Assembly (NCBI GenBank): GCA_028023455.1
Contig: JAQFVV010000284.1
Coordinates: 96,001-160,000, forward strand
DNA length: 64,000 bases
Source of the DNA: Epiperipatus broadwayi
Taxonomy: Eukaryota > Onychophora > Udeonychophora > Euonychophora > Peripatidae
Direction: 5' to 3'
Position numbers and translations under genes: made by a program
Shown: in pieces, positions 41,501 to 56,149 of the stretch
Layout: the number at the start of each line of letters is the position of its first letter
Numbering within the stretch: the first letter of the stretch is position 1
Notes under the pieces: model-generated
The model's input: the letters and a program-made list of their open reading frames with translations, nothing else
Databases searched by the model: none
What the model was told of the DNA's origin: nothing

Positions 41501-43396
41501 AAGCTTTAGTTTCCAAAGATTACTGAAATAGTGGAAAGTGCTCCTAAGTGGATAAAAAAATTTAATATTTAGTTACTGTATTTGCAAATATTCAATTATA
41601 TAATTATGTATATTACTTTAAAAATACAGACATTGAATGATAATATTATTACTTATAGCCTAATCGAATTTATGTGATTAATGAAATGTGGATAATCAAA
41701 GAATGGAGAAAATTAAACTTTCAAAATAATTGACTTAAAATGTAGACTGCAGTTTTTATATAATTGCAAAAGATTTAAAATATATCCAAATTACTGTAAA
41801 ATAAAAGTTAATATGTCCTGCATGTTGCCTATAAATATGATTTGTTATATGAAAATGATTGTGTTATGAAGTATAATTTTCATGAACAAACGTTTAATAT
41901 TTGATAAAAAAGGCAATATTTAAAAAGTTTAAATTATTTGATTGACTTGAATAACCAAGATGATTGGTTAAATTTTAAAAGTAACTGTCAGATGTCATTT
42001 AATTGATATTATGAAAAAATGTGTATGGAATTTTAAAGAAAAATCAACTTTTTGTAATATAAGAGCCTTAAAAGTCAATCTCAAGATAATAATTACATTA
42101 ACTTGTGGAATGTGGATCTTGATTTTCAACAAAAACATATTAATTCTTGGTTGAAAATATGTTTGCAGTCAGTGGAAAGACAGTGATCTAAAATTGAAAT
42201 CATCATAAGTATAACTAAACTTCATTTAAAAGATTATCAGGATTTAGTAAAAAAAAGAAAGAAAAAAAAGTTTAATTATAAAACGGATTATAATTTGAAT
42301 GTACAAAAAACTAAATTTAAAAAACTTCCATTTGAAAATAATTTAATTTCTATAAAAGAAGATAATGGTCTTAGAATGTGCTTATTATTAAAATCTGATT
42401 ATGAAAACAAAGTAATTACTCAAATGAAGAATCTCAACTTTATGAAAGTTTATAAAGTAAATATAGAAAATTTATGTATTCAATTTACTAATAACATTTT
42501 TAACAAATCCAAAAATAAAGTGATTGATAATAGTCCTTATTATAAAATTTATGCTTCTGCTGCAATATGTCCTAAGATTTGTTCAATTATAAAAAAACAT
42601 CATAAAGAAAATGAACCATGACGTTTAATGGTTGATTGAAGGGAGGCATTTTATTATGAAACATGTTCTTTAATTGAGAAAATGCTACAATAAATTATTG
42701 GTTTTAGTAAATATACAATATGTTCTTCATTTTTTTGTTAATAAAATCTGTAACATTAAGATTAATATTAATGACATTATATGTAATCTAGATGTTAGTG
42801 AAATGTATGGATCAATTGATTGATTGGAATCTGTTGAAATTATTTATGACACATTAAGTTTTAAAAATGTTACCATGAAAATAATAAAATTTATAACTGA
42901 AACATTAAACTTTATCAATAAAAACACTTATGCAGTTTTTAAGAAGGATTTTTATAAAATATGCAATGGATAGCCAATGGTTTTACCTACTGTTGCTCAA
43001 ATATACAATTTTATCATTTTTACTTATGAAGAAAATATTTTGAAAAAAGAATATTATAAAAAAAATATTACTGTATATTATCGATATGTTGATGATGTTT
43101 TTGTATGTGGTAAACCAACTACAATTAAAGAGTTGTTTAAAGAATTAAATGGTTTAAAAGATCTAAGATGGATAAAAACAGAGGAAGATTTAATGTCCAT
43201 TCAATTTCTTGATCTTAAAATAACTAGAAATCAATGCATGCTGGATTACTGTATGTCCATCATAGTACAAACAGGTTATATTCCATATAAATCAAACATG
43301 GCAATGTCACAATATTCTTTGCAAATATTCATCAGATAAATTGAAAAATATTGAAACATATTCAAATTAATTGTTAAATGTTGGCTACAAATTATT

Positions 43397-43398
<2 letters not shown>

Positions 43399-43481
<83 letters not shown>
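43399..43481. repeat. (TA)n blocks at the left edge of array B
   Basis: Two TA runs, about 43399-43443 and 43449-43481, are separated by ATTTG. The corresponding tract in PLE copy A is only ~12 bp, so the tract expanded with or before the insertion. Confidence 0.9.
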
Positions 43482-43482
<1 letters not shown>

Positions 43483-43627
43483 CAAAAACAAGTTATAATC
43501 ACATAACTTGCTATCATTTGTATTTATGATCAATAGATGGCATTTTACCAAACCCAACAAACAAGCGTATATTTGTTTACGTAAATATCAAAAGAATCAG
43601 AATTCACTATCTCTTTCATTTGCTCCA

Positions 43628-43674
43628 CCTTCAGATCAGCTGATTTCAAGCTAATTTGCTATCATCAGTGAAGG
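43628..43674 (-). ncRNA. Type I hammerhead ribozyme, array B copy 1
   Basis: Minus strand, 47 nt: stem I CCUUCA/UGAAGG, CUGAUGA, stem II UAGC-AAAUUA-GCUU, GAAA, then palindromic AUCAGCUGAU as stem III before the cleavage C. Confidence 0.78.
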
Positions 43675-44039
43675 ATAGGTCTAGAAACTAGATCTAAACA
43701 GTGACTCCAAGTGTTTATGCAACAAGTTTTTATCAGTTTGCAAGCATGAATTTTTCAGACATGTAATGTCTTCAAACCCAGCCTAACCTGCCAGATAGTT
43801 ACATGGGTCTTATATCAGTTTAGTTTCACCACATAGTCAGAGCCTCTGCAATATATATCATTGCAAAAACCTTTAAACATACATTTATGAAAAACAAAAA
43901 CAAGTTATAATCACATAACTTGCTATCACTTGTATTTATGATCAATAGATGGTGATTTATCAAAACCAACAAACAAGCGTATATTTGTTTACAGACACAT
44001 CAAAAGAGTCAGAATTCACTATCTCTTTCATTTGCTCCA

Positions 44040-44086
44040 ACTTCAGATCAGCTGATTTCAAGCTAATTTGCTATCATCAGTGAAGG
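44040..44086 (-). ncRNA. Type I hammerhead ribozyme, array B copy 2
   Basis: Same as the previous copy, except that the outermost stem I pair is lost (closing strand UGAAGU instead of UGAAGG). Confidence 0.7.
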
Positions 44087-44593
44087 ATAGAGCTAGAAAC
44101 TAGATCTAAACAGTGACTCCAAGTGTTTATGCAACAAATTTTTATCAGTTTGCAAGCATGAATTTTTCAGACACATAATGTATTCAAACCCAGCCTAACA
44201 AGCCAGATAGCTACATGAGTCTGATATCACTTCAGTTTCACCACATAGTCAAAGCGTCTACAATATATATCATTGCAAAAACCTTTAAATGGTACATTTA
44301 AGAAAAACAAAAACAAGTAAAAATCGCGTAACCCAAGTGATAGCAAGTTACATGATTATAACTTGTTTTTGTTTTTTCATAAATGTACCTTTTAAAAGTT
44401 TTTGCAATGATATATATTGTAGATGCTTTGACTATGTGGTGAAACTGAAGTGATATCAGACTCATGTAGCTATCTGGCTTGTTAGGCTGGGTTTGAAGAC
44501 ATTACGTGTCTGAAAAATTCATGCTTGCAAACTGATAAAAACTTGTTGTGTAAACGCTCGGAGTCAGTGTTTAGATCTAGTTTCTAGCCCTAT

Positions 44594-44640
44594 CTTTCAC
44601 TGATGATAGCAAATTAGCTTGAAATAAGCTGATCCGAAGG
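44594..44640 (+). ncRNA. Hammerhead ribozyme, array B copy 3, mutated
   Basis: Core CUGAUGA and GAAA are intact. Stem I has become CUUUCA/CGAAGG and stem III AUAAGCUGAU, so both helices contain mismatches. It is probably impaired. Confidence 0.6.
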
Positions 44641-44819
44641 TGGAGCAAATGAAAGAGATAGTGAATTCTGACTCTTTTGATGTTTATGTAAACAAATATA
44701 CCCTTGTTTGGTGGTTTTGGTAAAATGCCATCTATTGATCATAAATATAAGTGATAGCAAGTTATGTGATTATAACTTGTTTTTGTTTTCATAAATGTAC
44801 CTTTAAAGTTTTTGCAATG

Positions 44820-44873
<54 letters not shown>

Positions 44874-45048
44874 CAGAGGCTTTGACTATTTCATGAAACT
44901 GAACTGATATCAGACCCATGTAGCTATCTGGCTTGTTAGGCTGGGTTTGATGACATTACATGTCTTAAAAATTCATGCTTGCAAACTGATAGAAACTTGT
45001 GGCATAAATGCTTGGAGTCAGTGTTTAGATCTAGTTTCTAGCTTTATC

Positions 45049-45095
45049 CATTCACTGATGATAGCAAATTAGCTTGAAATCAGCTGATCTAAAGG
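45049..45095 (+). ncRNA. Hammerhead ribozyme, array B copy 4, mutated
   Basis: Core and stem III are intact. Stem I is CAUUCA/UAAAGG with mismatches. Confidence 0.6.
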
Positions 45096-45461
45096 TGGAG
45101 CAAATGTTAGAGATAGTGAATTCTGACTCTTTTGACATTTATGTAAACAAATATATGCTTGTTTGGTGCTTTTGGAAAAATGCCATCTATTGATAATAAA
45201 TACAAGTGATAGCAATTTACATGATTATAACTTGGTTTTGTTTTTCATAAATGTATCTTTAAAGGTTTTTTGCAATGATATATATTGCAGAGGCTTTGAC
45301 TATGTGGTGAAACTGAACTGATATCAGACCCATGTAGCTATCTGGCTTGTTAGGTTGGGTTTGAAGACATTACATGTCTGAAAAAGTCATGCTTGCAAAT
45401 TGATAGGAACTTGTTGAATAAACGCTCGGAGTCAGGGTTTAGCTCTAGTTTCTAACCCTAT

Positions 45462-45508
45462 CCTTCACTGATGATAGCAAATTAGCTTGAAATCAGATGA
45501 TCTGAAGG
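45462..45508 (+). ncRNA. Type I hammerhead ribozyme, array B copy 5
   Basis: Stem I CCUUCA/UGAAGG, core and GAAA are intact. Stem III is AUC-AGAU-GAU, so the 3-bp helix is kept but the palindrome is broken. Confidence 0.72.
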
Positions 45509-45874
45509 TGGAGCAAATGAAAAAGATAATGAATTCTGACTCTTTTGATGTTTATGTAAACAAATATATGCTTGTTTGGTGGTTTTGGTAAAATGCCATC
45601 TATTGATCATAAATACAAGCGATAGCAATTTACATGATTATAACTTGGTTTTGTTTTTCATAAATGTATCTTTAAAGGTTTTTTGCAATGATATATATTG
45701 CAGAGGCTTTGACTATGTGGTGAAACTGAACTGATATCAGACTCATGTAGCTATCTGGTTTGTTAGGCTGTGTTTGAAGACATTACGTGTCTGAAAAATT
45801 AATGCTTGCAAACTAATAACAACTTGTTGCATAAACACTAGGAGTCAGTGATTAAATCCAGTTTGTAGCTCTAT

Positions 45875-45921
45875 CCTTCACTGATGATAGCAAATTATCT
45901 TGAAATCAGCTGATCTGAAGT
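45875..45921 (+). ncRNA. Type I hammerhead ribozyme, array B copy 6
   Basis: Core and palindromic stem III are intact. The outer stem I pair is lost (UGAAGU) and stem II reads UAGCAAAUUAUCUU, weakening it. Confidence 0.62.
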
Positions 45922-46530
45922 TGGAGCAAATGAAAGTATATAATGTTATTAGATATTTTAATACAAAATATAAAAATTTTTTTTTAATAATAATATTGAT
46001 TTTCCTGCTACTAAAAAAGTATAGATAAACAATCCTATATATTTCAAATTATCAAGTATATATTATAAGAAAAATTTTAAAGGTATGTGTGATATTGCAT
46101 TTTATACACCTCCTACATTAATCAAATTAATAAATAACTCCCAATATAAAACCTCATTTATAAATAAAAATTGTGTCATTTATAAATGGATATGTAGGTG
46201 TGGCAGTGGATATATAGGTGAATCTAGGTTTATCTTGGAAAAAAAACTAATGAGCACTTTCCATTATTAAACCAAGTTCAGAAATGGAAACGAAATTCGC
46301 ATAGTAGATAATAATACTTCAGCATCTGTTTTTTACGACCATAATAAATCATGTATTTATGGTTTTGACTTCAATTTTAATAATGTAAAAATATTGCAAA
46401 TTGGAAAAAATAACAATAAAAGAAAAATAAAGGAAGCTATGCTAATATACAAATATAACATGACTTAATTAACATGCAAGCAGCAAATATTAAGATCACG
46501 GAATTGTGGGAAAGTTAGCATTTCACAGCT

Positions 46531-47483
46531 TTAGTTGACAAACATTATTGGAATAACCAAAAGTGCTCCTAAGTGAATAAAGTGCTCTTAAGTGGATAAA
46601 AAAATTTTAATTATTTAGTTTACAAATATTCAATTATATAATTACATATATTGATTTAAAAATACAGACATCGAATAAATAAGACAAATTGGGAATAAAT
46701 TTTCAGATGTATAATTTTAAATTTTATAAAATCAAAAAAAAATTTACTTTTTAAACTATGAAAAATAACACTCATTCTAGTTACTTTAGGATTTGAAATT
46801 GGACTAATTAATTTAAAGTAATATAAAAGCTAAATCTTGTTAAAATATTGATTTTCAAAAATATGTTAAAGATAAAATACTAAAGGATAATTTAATAATG
46901 TGTTACAAAGTAATTGTTTAATAATATTACAATTTATAGGGGGTTTCAAATCTAAACAGATCAATGAAAATATGCATTATATAGATGAATGATTATGTCT
47001 TGGTGCAACTGGTATTAGTTAGTAATAATTATTTCTGGTGAAATATTAATTTATTTTCCAAATTAAATAACTAACACTATGTTGTGAATTTTGTGATTAA
47101 AAGTTCATAAGATTAATCTTGAATTTAATCTGTATGAAAATAAAATCCAAATGATTTTTTATTGGAGTTTGATTAAATTCATTTAAGGTATTGTTGTTTT
47201 ATTACTCATAAATATTTTAAAGAGATAATATTTGTTTTTAAAAATACTTCAGCTAAAAGCAAGACTGAAAATATTCAGAATCAAAGAAGTGGTAAAATTA
47301 ACAATTTGGACTATACAATTTAAAATATATTAGCATGCAGATATAATTGTTGAAATAAGAAACAAACTAGAGAAAAAAATTTAGTTTTGGACAGAAAAAA
47401 AAGATTAAAGATGGAAACAAAAACCAAGAAACTGGGTTTATTTTTGGTAAAAAAGTTTGCTGAAATCTTTTAAACGTTGCTGT
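46531..47483. other. AT-rich interval, nothing recognised
   Basis: Non-coding AT-rich sequence downstream of PLE copy B. No repeat or gene was recognised. Confidence 0.45.
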
Positions 47484-47671
<188 letters not shown>

Positions 47672-47782
47672 TTTTTCAACAGTAAGCTTTATTTGTCTTA
47701 AAGGGTTACAAGAGTTTACATAGCTTGGATTGCTGTGTTTACATGAGCAATCCGTAGTTGTAGATTTACATATATATATATA

Positions 47783-47785
47783 TTG

Positions 47786-47841
<56 letters not shown>

Positions 47842-47892
47842 GCGTTGTTGTTGTTTTTGTTGTTGTTGTTGTTGTTATTATTATTATTATTA
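47783..47892. repeat. Compound TTG/ATT repeat
   Basis: TTG, then ATT, then TTG and again ATT units follow a short TA tract. Confidence 0.93.
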
Positions 47893-47894
47893 TA

Positions 47895-50620
47895 AAAAAG
47901 ACAACGAATTAATGAGGATCAATTCAAAGATTTCACACTTTATATTATCAAGTTTTTAGTAATATGAATGGTTAAAAGAAATTACATCTGTACTGGATAA
48001 ATTGAAATTCAATAAGTGTTCTGAAATATCTTGGAATAATATTTAAAGAATGGAAAAAAAAAAACAAGTTATATATTATGGCCAAGGTGTTATCACGTAA
48101 TACTGGAACAGAAGAAACAAACTGTGAGTATCGTTTTGATTTATAATTGGATGAGTAAGCAAAATAAAATATGTAGGCATTTTAATTAGTATGATCTTTA
48201 TGCAAGACTAAAGTGGACTCACCATAAGAATAACAAGGTTATTATTCAAGACAAAGTTAATTTTTTGTTTTTCAAGATCATTAAAAATAAATGAGTATGG
48301 AAATTATGTGTATTAAAGCTTGTGCTTAATATTAAAATATAATTTATAAATATATATCTGAATTTAAATTTTCCTGGAAGAAAAGATTTAAACAAATTAT
48401 TATCAATGAGTATAATAAAAACTGTTAAGATAAACTACCGTCAATATCAGTAACATTAGCTTAATGAGGAATCTAAACTCTACTGAGGATAATACCATTT
48501 TTGCTATCTTTAAGGAGAAGGTGTAAAATTATCTCTATTAAATGAAAACATTAACAAGATATATATGACGAATAATATGAAGATAAGTATCATTAATGTT
48601 GGAAGGTTCTAAATAAAATATACCACACAGGTGGAAAAATAACCTTCGATCATGAAGAAAAGAGGAAAAAGCTTAAGTATTGTACATAACATCATTGTGT
48701 TAGAATTCTCTAATTTTAATAATATTCTTATAAGTATAAAAAGAATAAAATTGAAAAGAAGATTAATGCATGACAAATTGGAAGCATGAGAAGCAATTGA
48801 AATATTATGAGTAAAAAAAAAAGTAAAGTTTTTTTTATTGATGAATTTGTATAATAGAATAAAAAACTGATAATATAATGTTTGTATATAGTTAAGTTCA
48901 TATTTTAAAATAATCATTATTAATAGGGGCGATAAATCAAGAAATAGGGAAATTAATAATTAATATAATTGATTTATTTATACTAGTAGTTGCTTTAAGT
49001 TTTTTATTTGATTGAATATTACTAGACATTAAAATAAATGTATATAAGCTATAAATTAGTAGAATATACATAGAAAAATAGTAAAATGAATATATAATAA
49101 GAAGAGGGTGTATATGTATTCTAGTATAATATTCAAATAATAAATGGTGATATTTAAAGTTTGATCTGCTGCTGTTTAACTATCAATTAGTTATATCTAA
49201 TTTTATTTTATAAGTCTTTATAGATATGATTTCTAAGACATGTATAAAATAAGTATAAATCGGAGATAGAAAGTTAATACATGAGTTATTCTATAAAAAA
49301 ATATACATATTTTTATTGTGTATGCAACAAAGAGTGGTCTCTCAGCATTGAGTTTAATATCCTGAATTGGAGATGAAAATTAATCCAGAAATAAATAGGT
49401 AGTAATATTTGGTAGGGTATAGTATCAAAAGTTTCAATTGTAGTATTATATTATATAGTTTAATAGTAAAACCATAAGAAAATTGAGTGTGAGAAAAGGA
49501 AATGAAAATAATGATTTCATAATTAGTGTACTAACATATTTTTAGTGCAATGTGAAGAGAGAGATCAAATGGTAAACAACATGAAATATAAACACATATA
49601 AAGTGAAATATTTCATGATTTTATAATGAAATTATTTTAGTTGAGCATAAAAGATCAATCATATTTTTTAAATTTTCATATTCTCACCTATAAGAGGTAA
49701 TGGACTATGAAAAAAAATTGATTATTTAATATACACATTATTTTGTAATGTAAGGGACAAAATGAAATATAACACATTTTATTATATTAACAAGGAATTT
49801 TAGGCTAAATATGTCAGTGTAATTCAGGGCCATAGGAATGTTTAAAGTTACATATACTATTATATTTTTTTATAATTTCTTAAGTTGTTTTAATGTATTC
49901 CATTTATTAATTCTAGTTAATTCTTGAAAATTTGTAAATAAGACGTTATTAAAATTAATGTTTTGAAATTTAAACCAAGTATCTAGATTTGCTTTTTTTG
50001 TAGGGACCATCATCATCATTATACCATCATCAGAGTGTATGAATTGTAATATACAGATTGACCAAAACATATCATTTGAAATTGAAGAGAAAAATAATTC
50101 AGTACATATATTGTATAACTATTATCTGGGGAAATATTTATTAAATGGGATCTTAAATTGTTGCACACAGTCTAGATCACATCAGTCATTGATAAAATAT
50201 AGTGCAAATTTTGTAAAGTATGTTTATTTCTAGGAAATCAGATTATAAATTAGACTTTCTATTTAATGTTCTAAACTATAATTACAATTCAGATAACAAT
50301 AGGGTTTTATTATTCAATGGTAAAGAACATTAATGCAATGTAGTAATATAATTTTAATTATAGATTAATGCTATAAGTCTTTTCTGAAATGGAAATAAGT
50401 AAAATCCCTCTTGATATTTTTTAGAGGTATAAGTAGCTAATTAAAATCAATCATAATCATGAGATTTCCTTAATATAATATTATTGTTATTATGGTTATT
50501 CTTAATGATAATTCTATAAAAGTAATAATAATAAAAGATCAATATACAATACAATGATCATATAACTGATTAATTTGGTTAACTTAAATTTAACAATTAT
50601 AGATACTTTATTATATTCAT
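47895..50620. other. AT-rich interval, nothing recognised
   Basis: About 2.7 kb is without a convincing frame. Open stretches at 48609-48917 and 50039-50233 lack recognisable motifs and have the composition of the surrounding DNA. Confidence 0.4.
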
Positions 50621-50894
50621 TTATAAATAAGCATTTATTTTTATAGCATCTGTATATAATTGTAATTACATTCATATCGGCCTTTCAAGCCAATTGTGCA
50701 AACGCTTTGCGAGTGTTAAATAATAAATGAATACCCTCTGACCAATACAAGATATAGAATTTATGCAGGAATAAAAAGAATCACTCTTATTCCTACGACT
50801 CAAATATTTATATATGAGCCAATCTGAAGTACTGGCACAGAAGGCGTGATGATAGAATGGTCACTTTAAATTACTATATACAATGTCTGAATGA

Positions 50895-50938
50895 ATGACG
50901 CCGATGAAATTTTCTAGAATTTACTAAACGTCATTCCA
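50895..50938 (+). ncRNA. Conserved hairpin in array C with compensatory change (copy 1)
   Basis: GAATGACG at the left pairs perfectly with CGTCATTC at the right. Between them are CCGATGA, an internal hairpin AATTTTCTAGAATTT, and ACTAAA. In the inverted copy at 51255-51298 the outer helix reads GAATGATG with CATCATTC: the C-G pair has become T-A while pairing is retained. This suggests selection on RNA or DNA structure. It does not fit the hammerhead consensus. Confidence 0.4.
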
Positions 50939-51254
50939 ACTTAAACTTAATCATATATATAAATAAGCATTTATTTTTATAGCGTCTGTATATAATTGTA
51001 ATTACATTCATATCGGCCTTTCAAGCCAATTGTGCAAACGCTTTGCGAGTGTTAAATAATAGAGGAATTCTTTTTATTCCTGCATAAATTCTATATCTTG
51101 TATTAGTCAGAGGGTATTTATTTATTATTTAACACTCACAAAGCATTTGCACAATTGGCTTGAAAGGCCGATATGAATGTAATTACAATTATATACAGAC
51201 GCTATAAAAATAAATGCTTATTTATATATATGATTAAGTTTCAGTTGGAATGAT

Positions 51255-51298
51255 GTTTAGTAAATTCTAGAAAATTTCATCAGCATCATTCATTCAGA
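51255..51298 (-). ncRNA. Conserved hairpin in array C (copy 2)
   Basis: Minus-strand counterpart of the 50895-50938 hairpin, with CTGATGA in place of CCGATGA and a T-A pair replacing C-G in the outer 8-bp helix. Confidence 0.4.
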
Positions 51299-51522
51299 CA
51301 TTGTATATAGTATTTTAAAGTGACCATTCTATCATCATGCCTTCTGTGCCAGTACTTCAGATTTGCTCATATATAAATATTTGAGTCGTAGGAATAAGAG
51401 GGATTCTTTTTATACCTGCATAAATTCTATATCTTGTATTGGTCAGAGGGTATTCATTTATTATTTAACACTCGCAAAGCATTTGCACAATTGGCTTGAA
51501 AGGCCGATATGAATATATTCAT

Positions 51523-52350
51523 TTATATATTATTGTTAGTCATGGGAATATTTAGATATTAAATAAGGAGTAGTGTTTTATGCTGTTAAATCAATACTTC
51601 AGTATTTATTTATTTAATGTTAAAAAATATATAATCTTGATAATAGGGTAAGTGAGTCTTACGATTGCTAATATTAACTAAATATAATTTAGATTTTATA
51701 AGAGTATTAAATTGCACTTAGACAAAGTCATAGTATAGCCAATTTAGGGGCTTACCACATCTTTGGCAGGGTGCAATATATATAGTACTCTCACCAATCG
51801 ACCAATAATATAGGAAATAATGTTTCAGTTAACTCGGATCTTAATATAGTGAGAAATAAATACTAACAATATCTTAAGATAATTTCTATCATTAGACTAA
51901 CTAAAAATGTATTAATTAATAATATATGGTTTGATTAAATAAATAAATAAATAAATAAATAATATCCTTATAATAATCGGGAGATATTTGGTGAAAGGTA
52001 TAGTTGTTGGAGTACATTGAGAATATTTTCATAAGAACAGAATGTCATTGACATAATAACAATATTCCCTTTTTTATTCAAATAATAATATAAATTTACA
52101 GCATTCTTACGACTTTAAAATATTGCAAATAATCTAATATATTATACCAGATAAATTATAATCTCTGTTATAAAATATAATCATCTCAGGTTTTTAAATA
52201 AATTATTAATTTAATTTATATCCTGTAGACAAGTATGATGAGGGTTTTTGCATTACACTCAACTTCATCTTTTACAACAATAAAATATAATATTCCTACA
52301 CTCAACTTAATTAGTAATTTTAATGATATTTACTATTTAATAATCAGGTC
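51523..52350. other. AT-rich interval, nothing recognised
   Basis: It contains a short AAAT repeat at about 51938-51960. No gene was seen. Confidence 0.45.
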
Positions 52351-52762
<412 letters not shown>

Positions 52763-54578
52763 TTACAATACAATTCTTTTATTTATCATGTGTCATATTA
52801 AAAATATGGTATAATCTGAAATATGTGGCAATAGCAAATATATTTAATCTTATGACAGCAATTTTAGTAATGGACTATAACTATAAAATAATATTATAGT
52901 AATGTGATATTTTAGTATTATATTCTGAACAATAATTATAATTTAATAAACTATTTTTATTTATAATGTGCAAAATATGTTATGTGTTCAGTTTTAAAAT
53001 TTCTGTGGATCAAATATTGTGAAAGTGAATAGATCAATAATAACACTGACAAAAAGTTTTTATAAAACAACTTTAACAAATTTATTCTATTTAACAAACC
53101 AAAGTTATAGAAAAAATTAAAAGTTAAAACAAAATATATACAAAATTAAACAAAAAGATAAGAATAGACTACAGATTAACAAAAGAAAAATCATCAATAT
53201 GTAAGCCTTCATCCTGGCTTATGAACTTTTATTTAGGCAAATTTATCATGTATAAATATTCAAATTCTATCATTTACCTTACAAAATTATATTAGGTTTA
53301 TTATTAGTTAAATGAATAAGAAAATAGTATTTATTTACCTCCAGTAAATATAAAATAAAATATTTTGTATAATATTTTTATCAATCAAAATATATATTTT
53401 AGGTTCATTATAGGCTAACAAAATATAAAGGAACAAGAACAATGTCTGTGCATGTACCAAAATAATTTGCTTGGTACCTCTCTAACTTTTATTATATGTT
53501 TCATGTTCAAAAAACATAAAATAGAAAAATTAAATAAAATATATAAGCATTCATAATATAATCCACATTACTCATTCTGATGTTTCTTTATAAAATATGC
53601 ATTATTTTAAAAATATTGATTTATGAAAAATCGAATAATATAATAAAAAAATTGAAAATATATTAGGAACTGTTATGATTTCTTTATCATTTTTATCATC
53701 TGCATTAATCATTTAATATCATTTGTATTTCTACTTAATTCAAAACCTATTCTGCCATTTATTTTAAAACCATTCAGTCTAGGTTTATTCATTATTCTAC
53801 TTTCAGAATACTAAACCCCATAATGCAATTACTAATGAAATTAAAATAGTGATATAATGTATAGGATATGAAGGAATAACTCAATAGTATAAAAATAACT
53901 CATTAATTCACATAGACATTAGTGTGAAGCAACAGATACAACCTACTTTAATACCCATAAAAATAATGTCTTGACTCTATTTAACACTTATAGATCATCA
54001 AAATACAAATATCCAACACTGTCCATGGAAATACATACAATAATATAGGTCTTTGGTAATTGTATCTGTACATCATCTACTTTGACATAACATAGGTTAA
54101 TCGTTCTATCTTCTTGATATACTATACAAATATAAACATCCAGGGTTTCATTCCCTACTTCCCTGTTCACTATCATCTAAAATTTCAAATAGATTTAAAC
54201 AATCTACATCGCAAAATAAACTGAACGATTATTCCCAAAAACAAACAATGCTAACATATTAATGCATCAAACTATGAATATTTTAAGAAATGGTTTCACA
54301 CACTTAAACTTAGCCACAAATACAAATGACTTTGATTAAAATATACTACTAATATTTATATATTTAAAATGAAGATAATATTGTTTACTTAGCAAAAATC
54401 ATACAAAATTATGATAATTAATAAAGTTATGATGAACTTTATATATATTGTAACCAGTTGGATTACATAGTACCACCAATATAGTGTGTGCACATAAATA
54501 TATATAAAGTTGAAAGGAAAAGTAGAAATAAACACAGAAAAAATTTTTGTAGATATTTTTCTACAGTTCCTAAAATAA
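52763..54578. other. AT-rich interval, nothing recognised
   Basis: I saw nothing recognisable here. The frame at 53988-54176 is short and without motif. Confidence 0.45.

Positions 54579-56149
<1,571 letters not shown>

Larger units (their letters stand above)
43482..45935. mobile_element. Retrozyme-like tandem/inverted array B (~413-bp units with hammerheads)
   Basis: Two minus-oriented units (43482 to about 44325) are followed by an inversion and about four plus-oriented units to 45935. Hammerheads start at 43628 and 44040 on the minus side and at 44594, 45049, 45462 and 45875 on the plus side. Spacing is 412-413 bp, except one interval of 455 that contains a 48-bp TA tract (44823-44871) inserted in the unit. 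The array interrupts PLE copy B and is absent from copy A. It has the same family plan as array A but diverged. There is no coding potential. Confidence 0.78.
41880..46530 (+). mobile_element. Divergent PLE, copy B, split by retrozyme-like array B
   Basis: The N-terminal region (about 41.9-42.3 kb) has stop-broken protein-like sequence such as NYINLWNVDLDFQQKHINSW. An open frame from 42295 to 42621 (KVYKVNIENLCIQFTNNIF) follows, then decayed RT motifs with the same TGA after MYGSID as copy A. The frame 42977-43339 holds YYRYVDDVFVCGKPTT and IQFLDLKITRNQCMLDY. At about 43398 it is interrupted inside a TA tract by array B. PLE sequence resumes at about 45936 (TATAATGTTATTAGATATTT, the same as 40928) and reaches the nuclease at 46085-46270: CVIYKWICRCGSGYIGESRF. 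The element ends with a tail like copy A's near 46.52 kb. It is inactive. Confidence 0.85.
50625..51522. mobile_element. Tandem/inverted array C (~336-bp unit, no hammerhead)
   Basis: A plus unit (50625-50960) is followed by the start of a second plus unit (50961 to about 51060). The array then switches to minus orientation and repeats the unit back to 51522. Landmark sequence TCATATCGGCCTTTCAAGCC occurs at 50675 and 51010, and inverted near 51155 and 51495. The topology (direct copies, then inversion, then inverted copies) copies that of arrays A and B, but the sequence is unrelated and no CUGANGA...GAAA pair occurs. It contains a conserved hairpin (separate entry). Flanks are AT-rich with short TA runs. 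Confidence 0.7.

Noticed and set aside
48900-49300. Possible nuclear copy of mitochondrial DNA (AT-rich, GATAAATCAAGAAATAGGG)
   Set aside because: No recognisable mitochondrial protein or rRNA segment could be read. The resemblance was only compositional.
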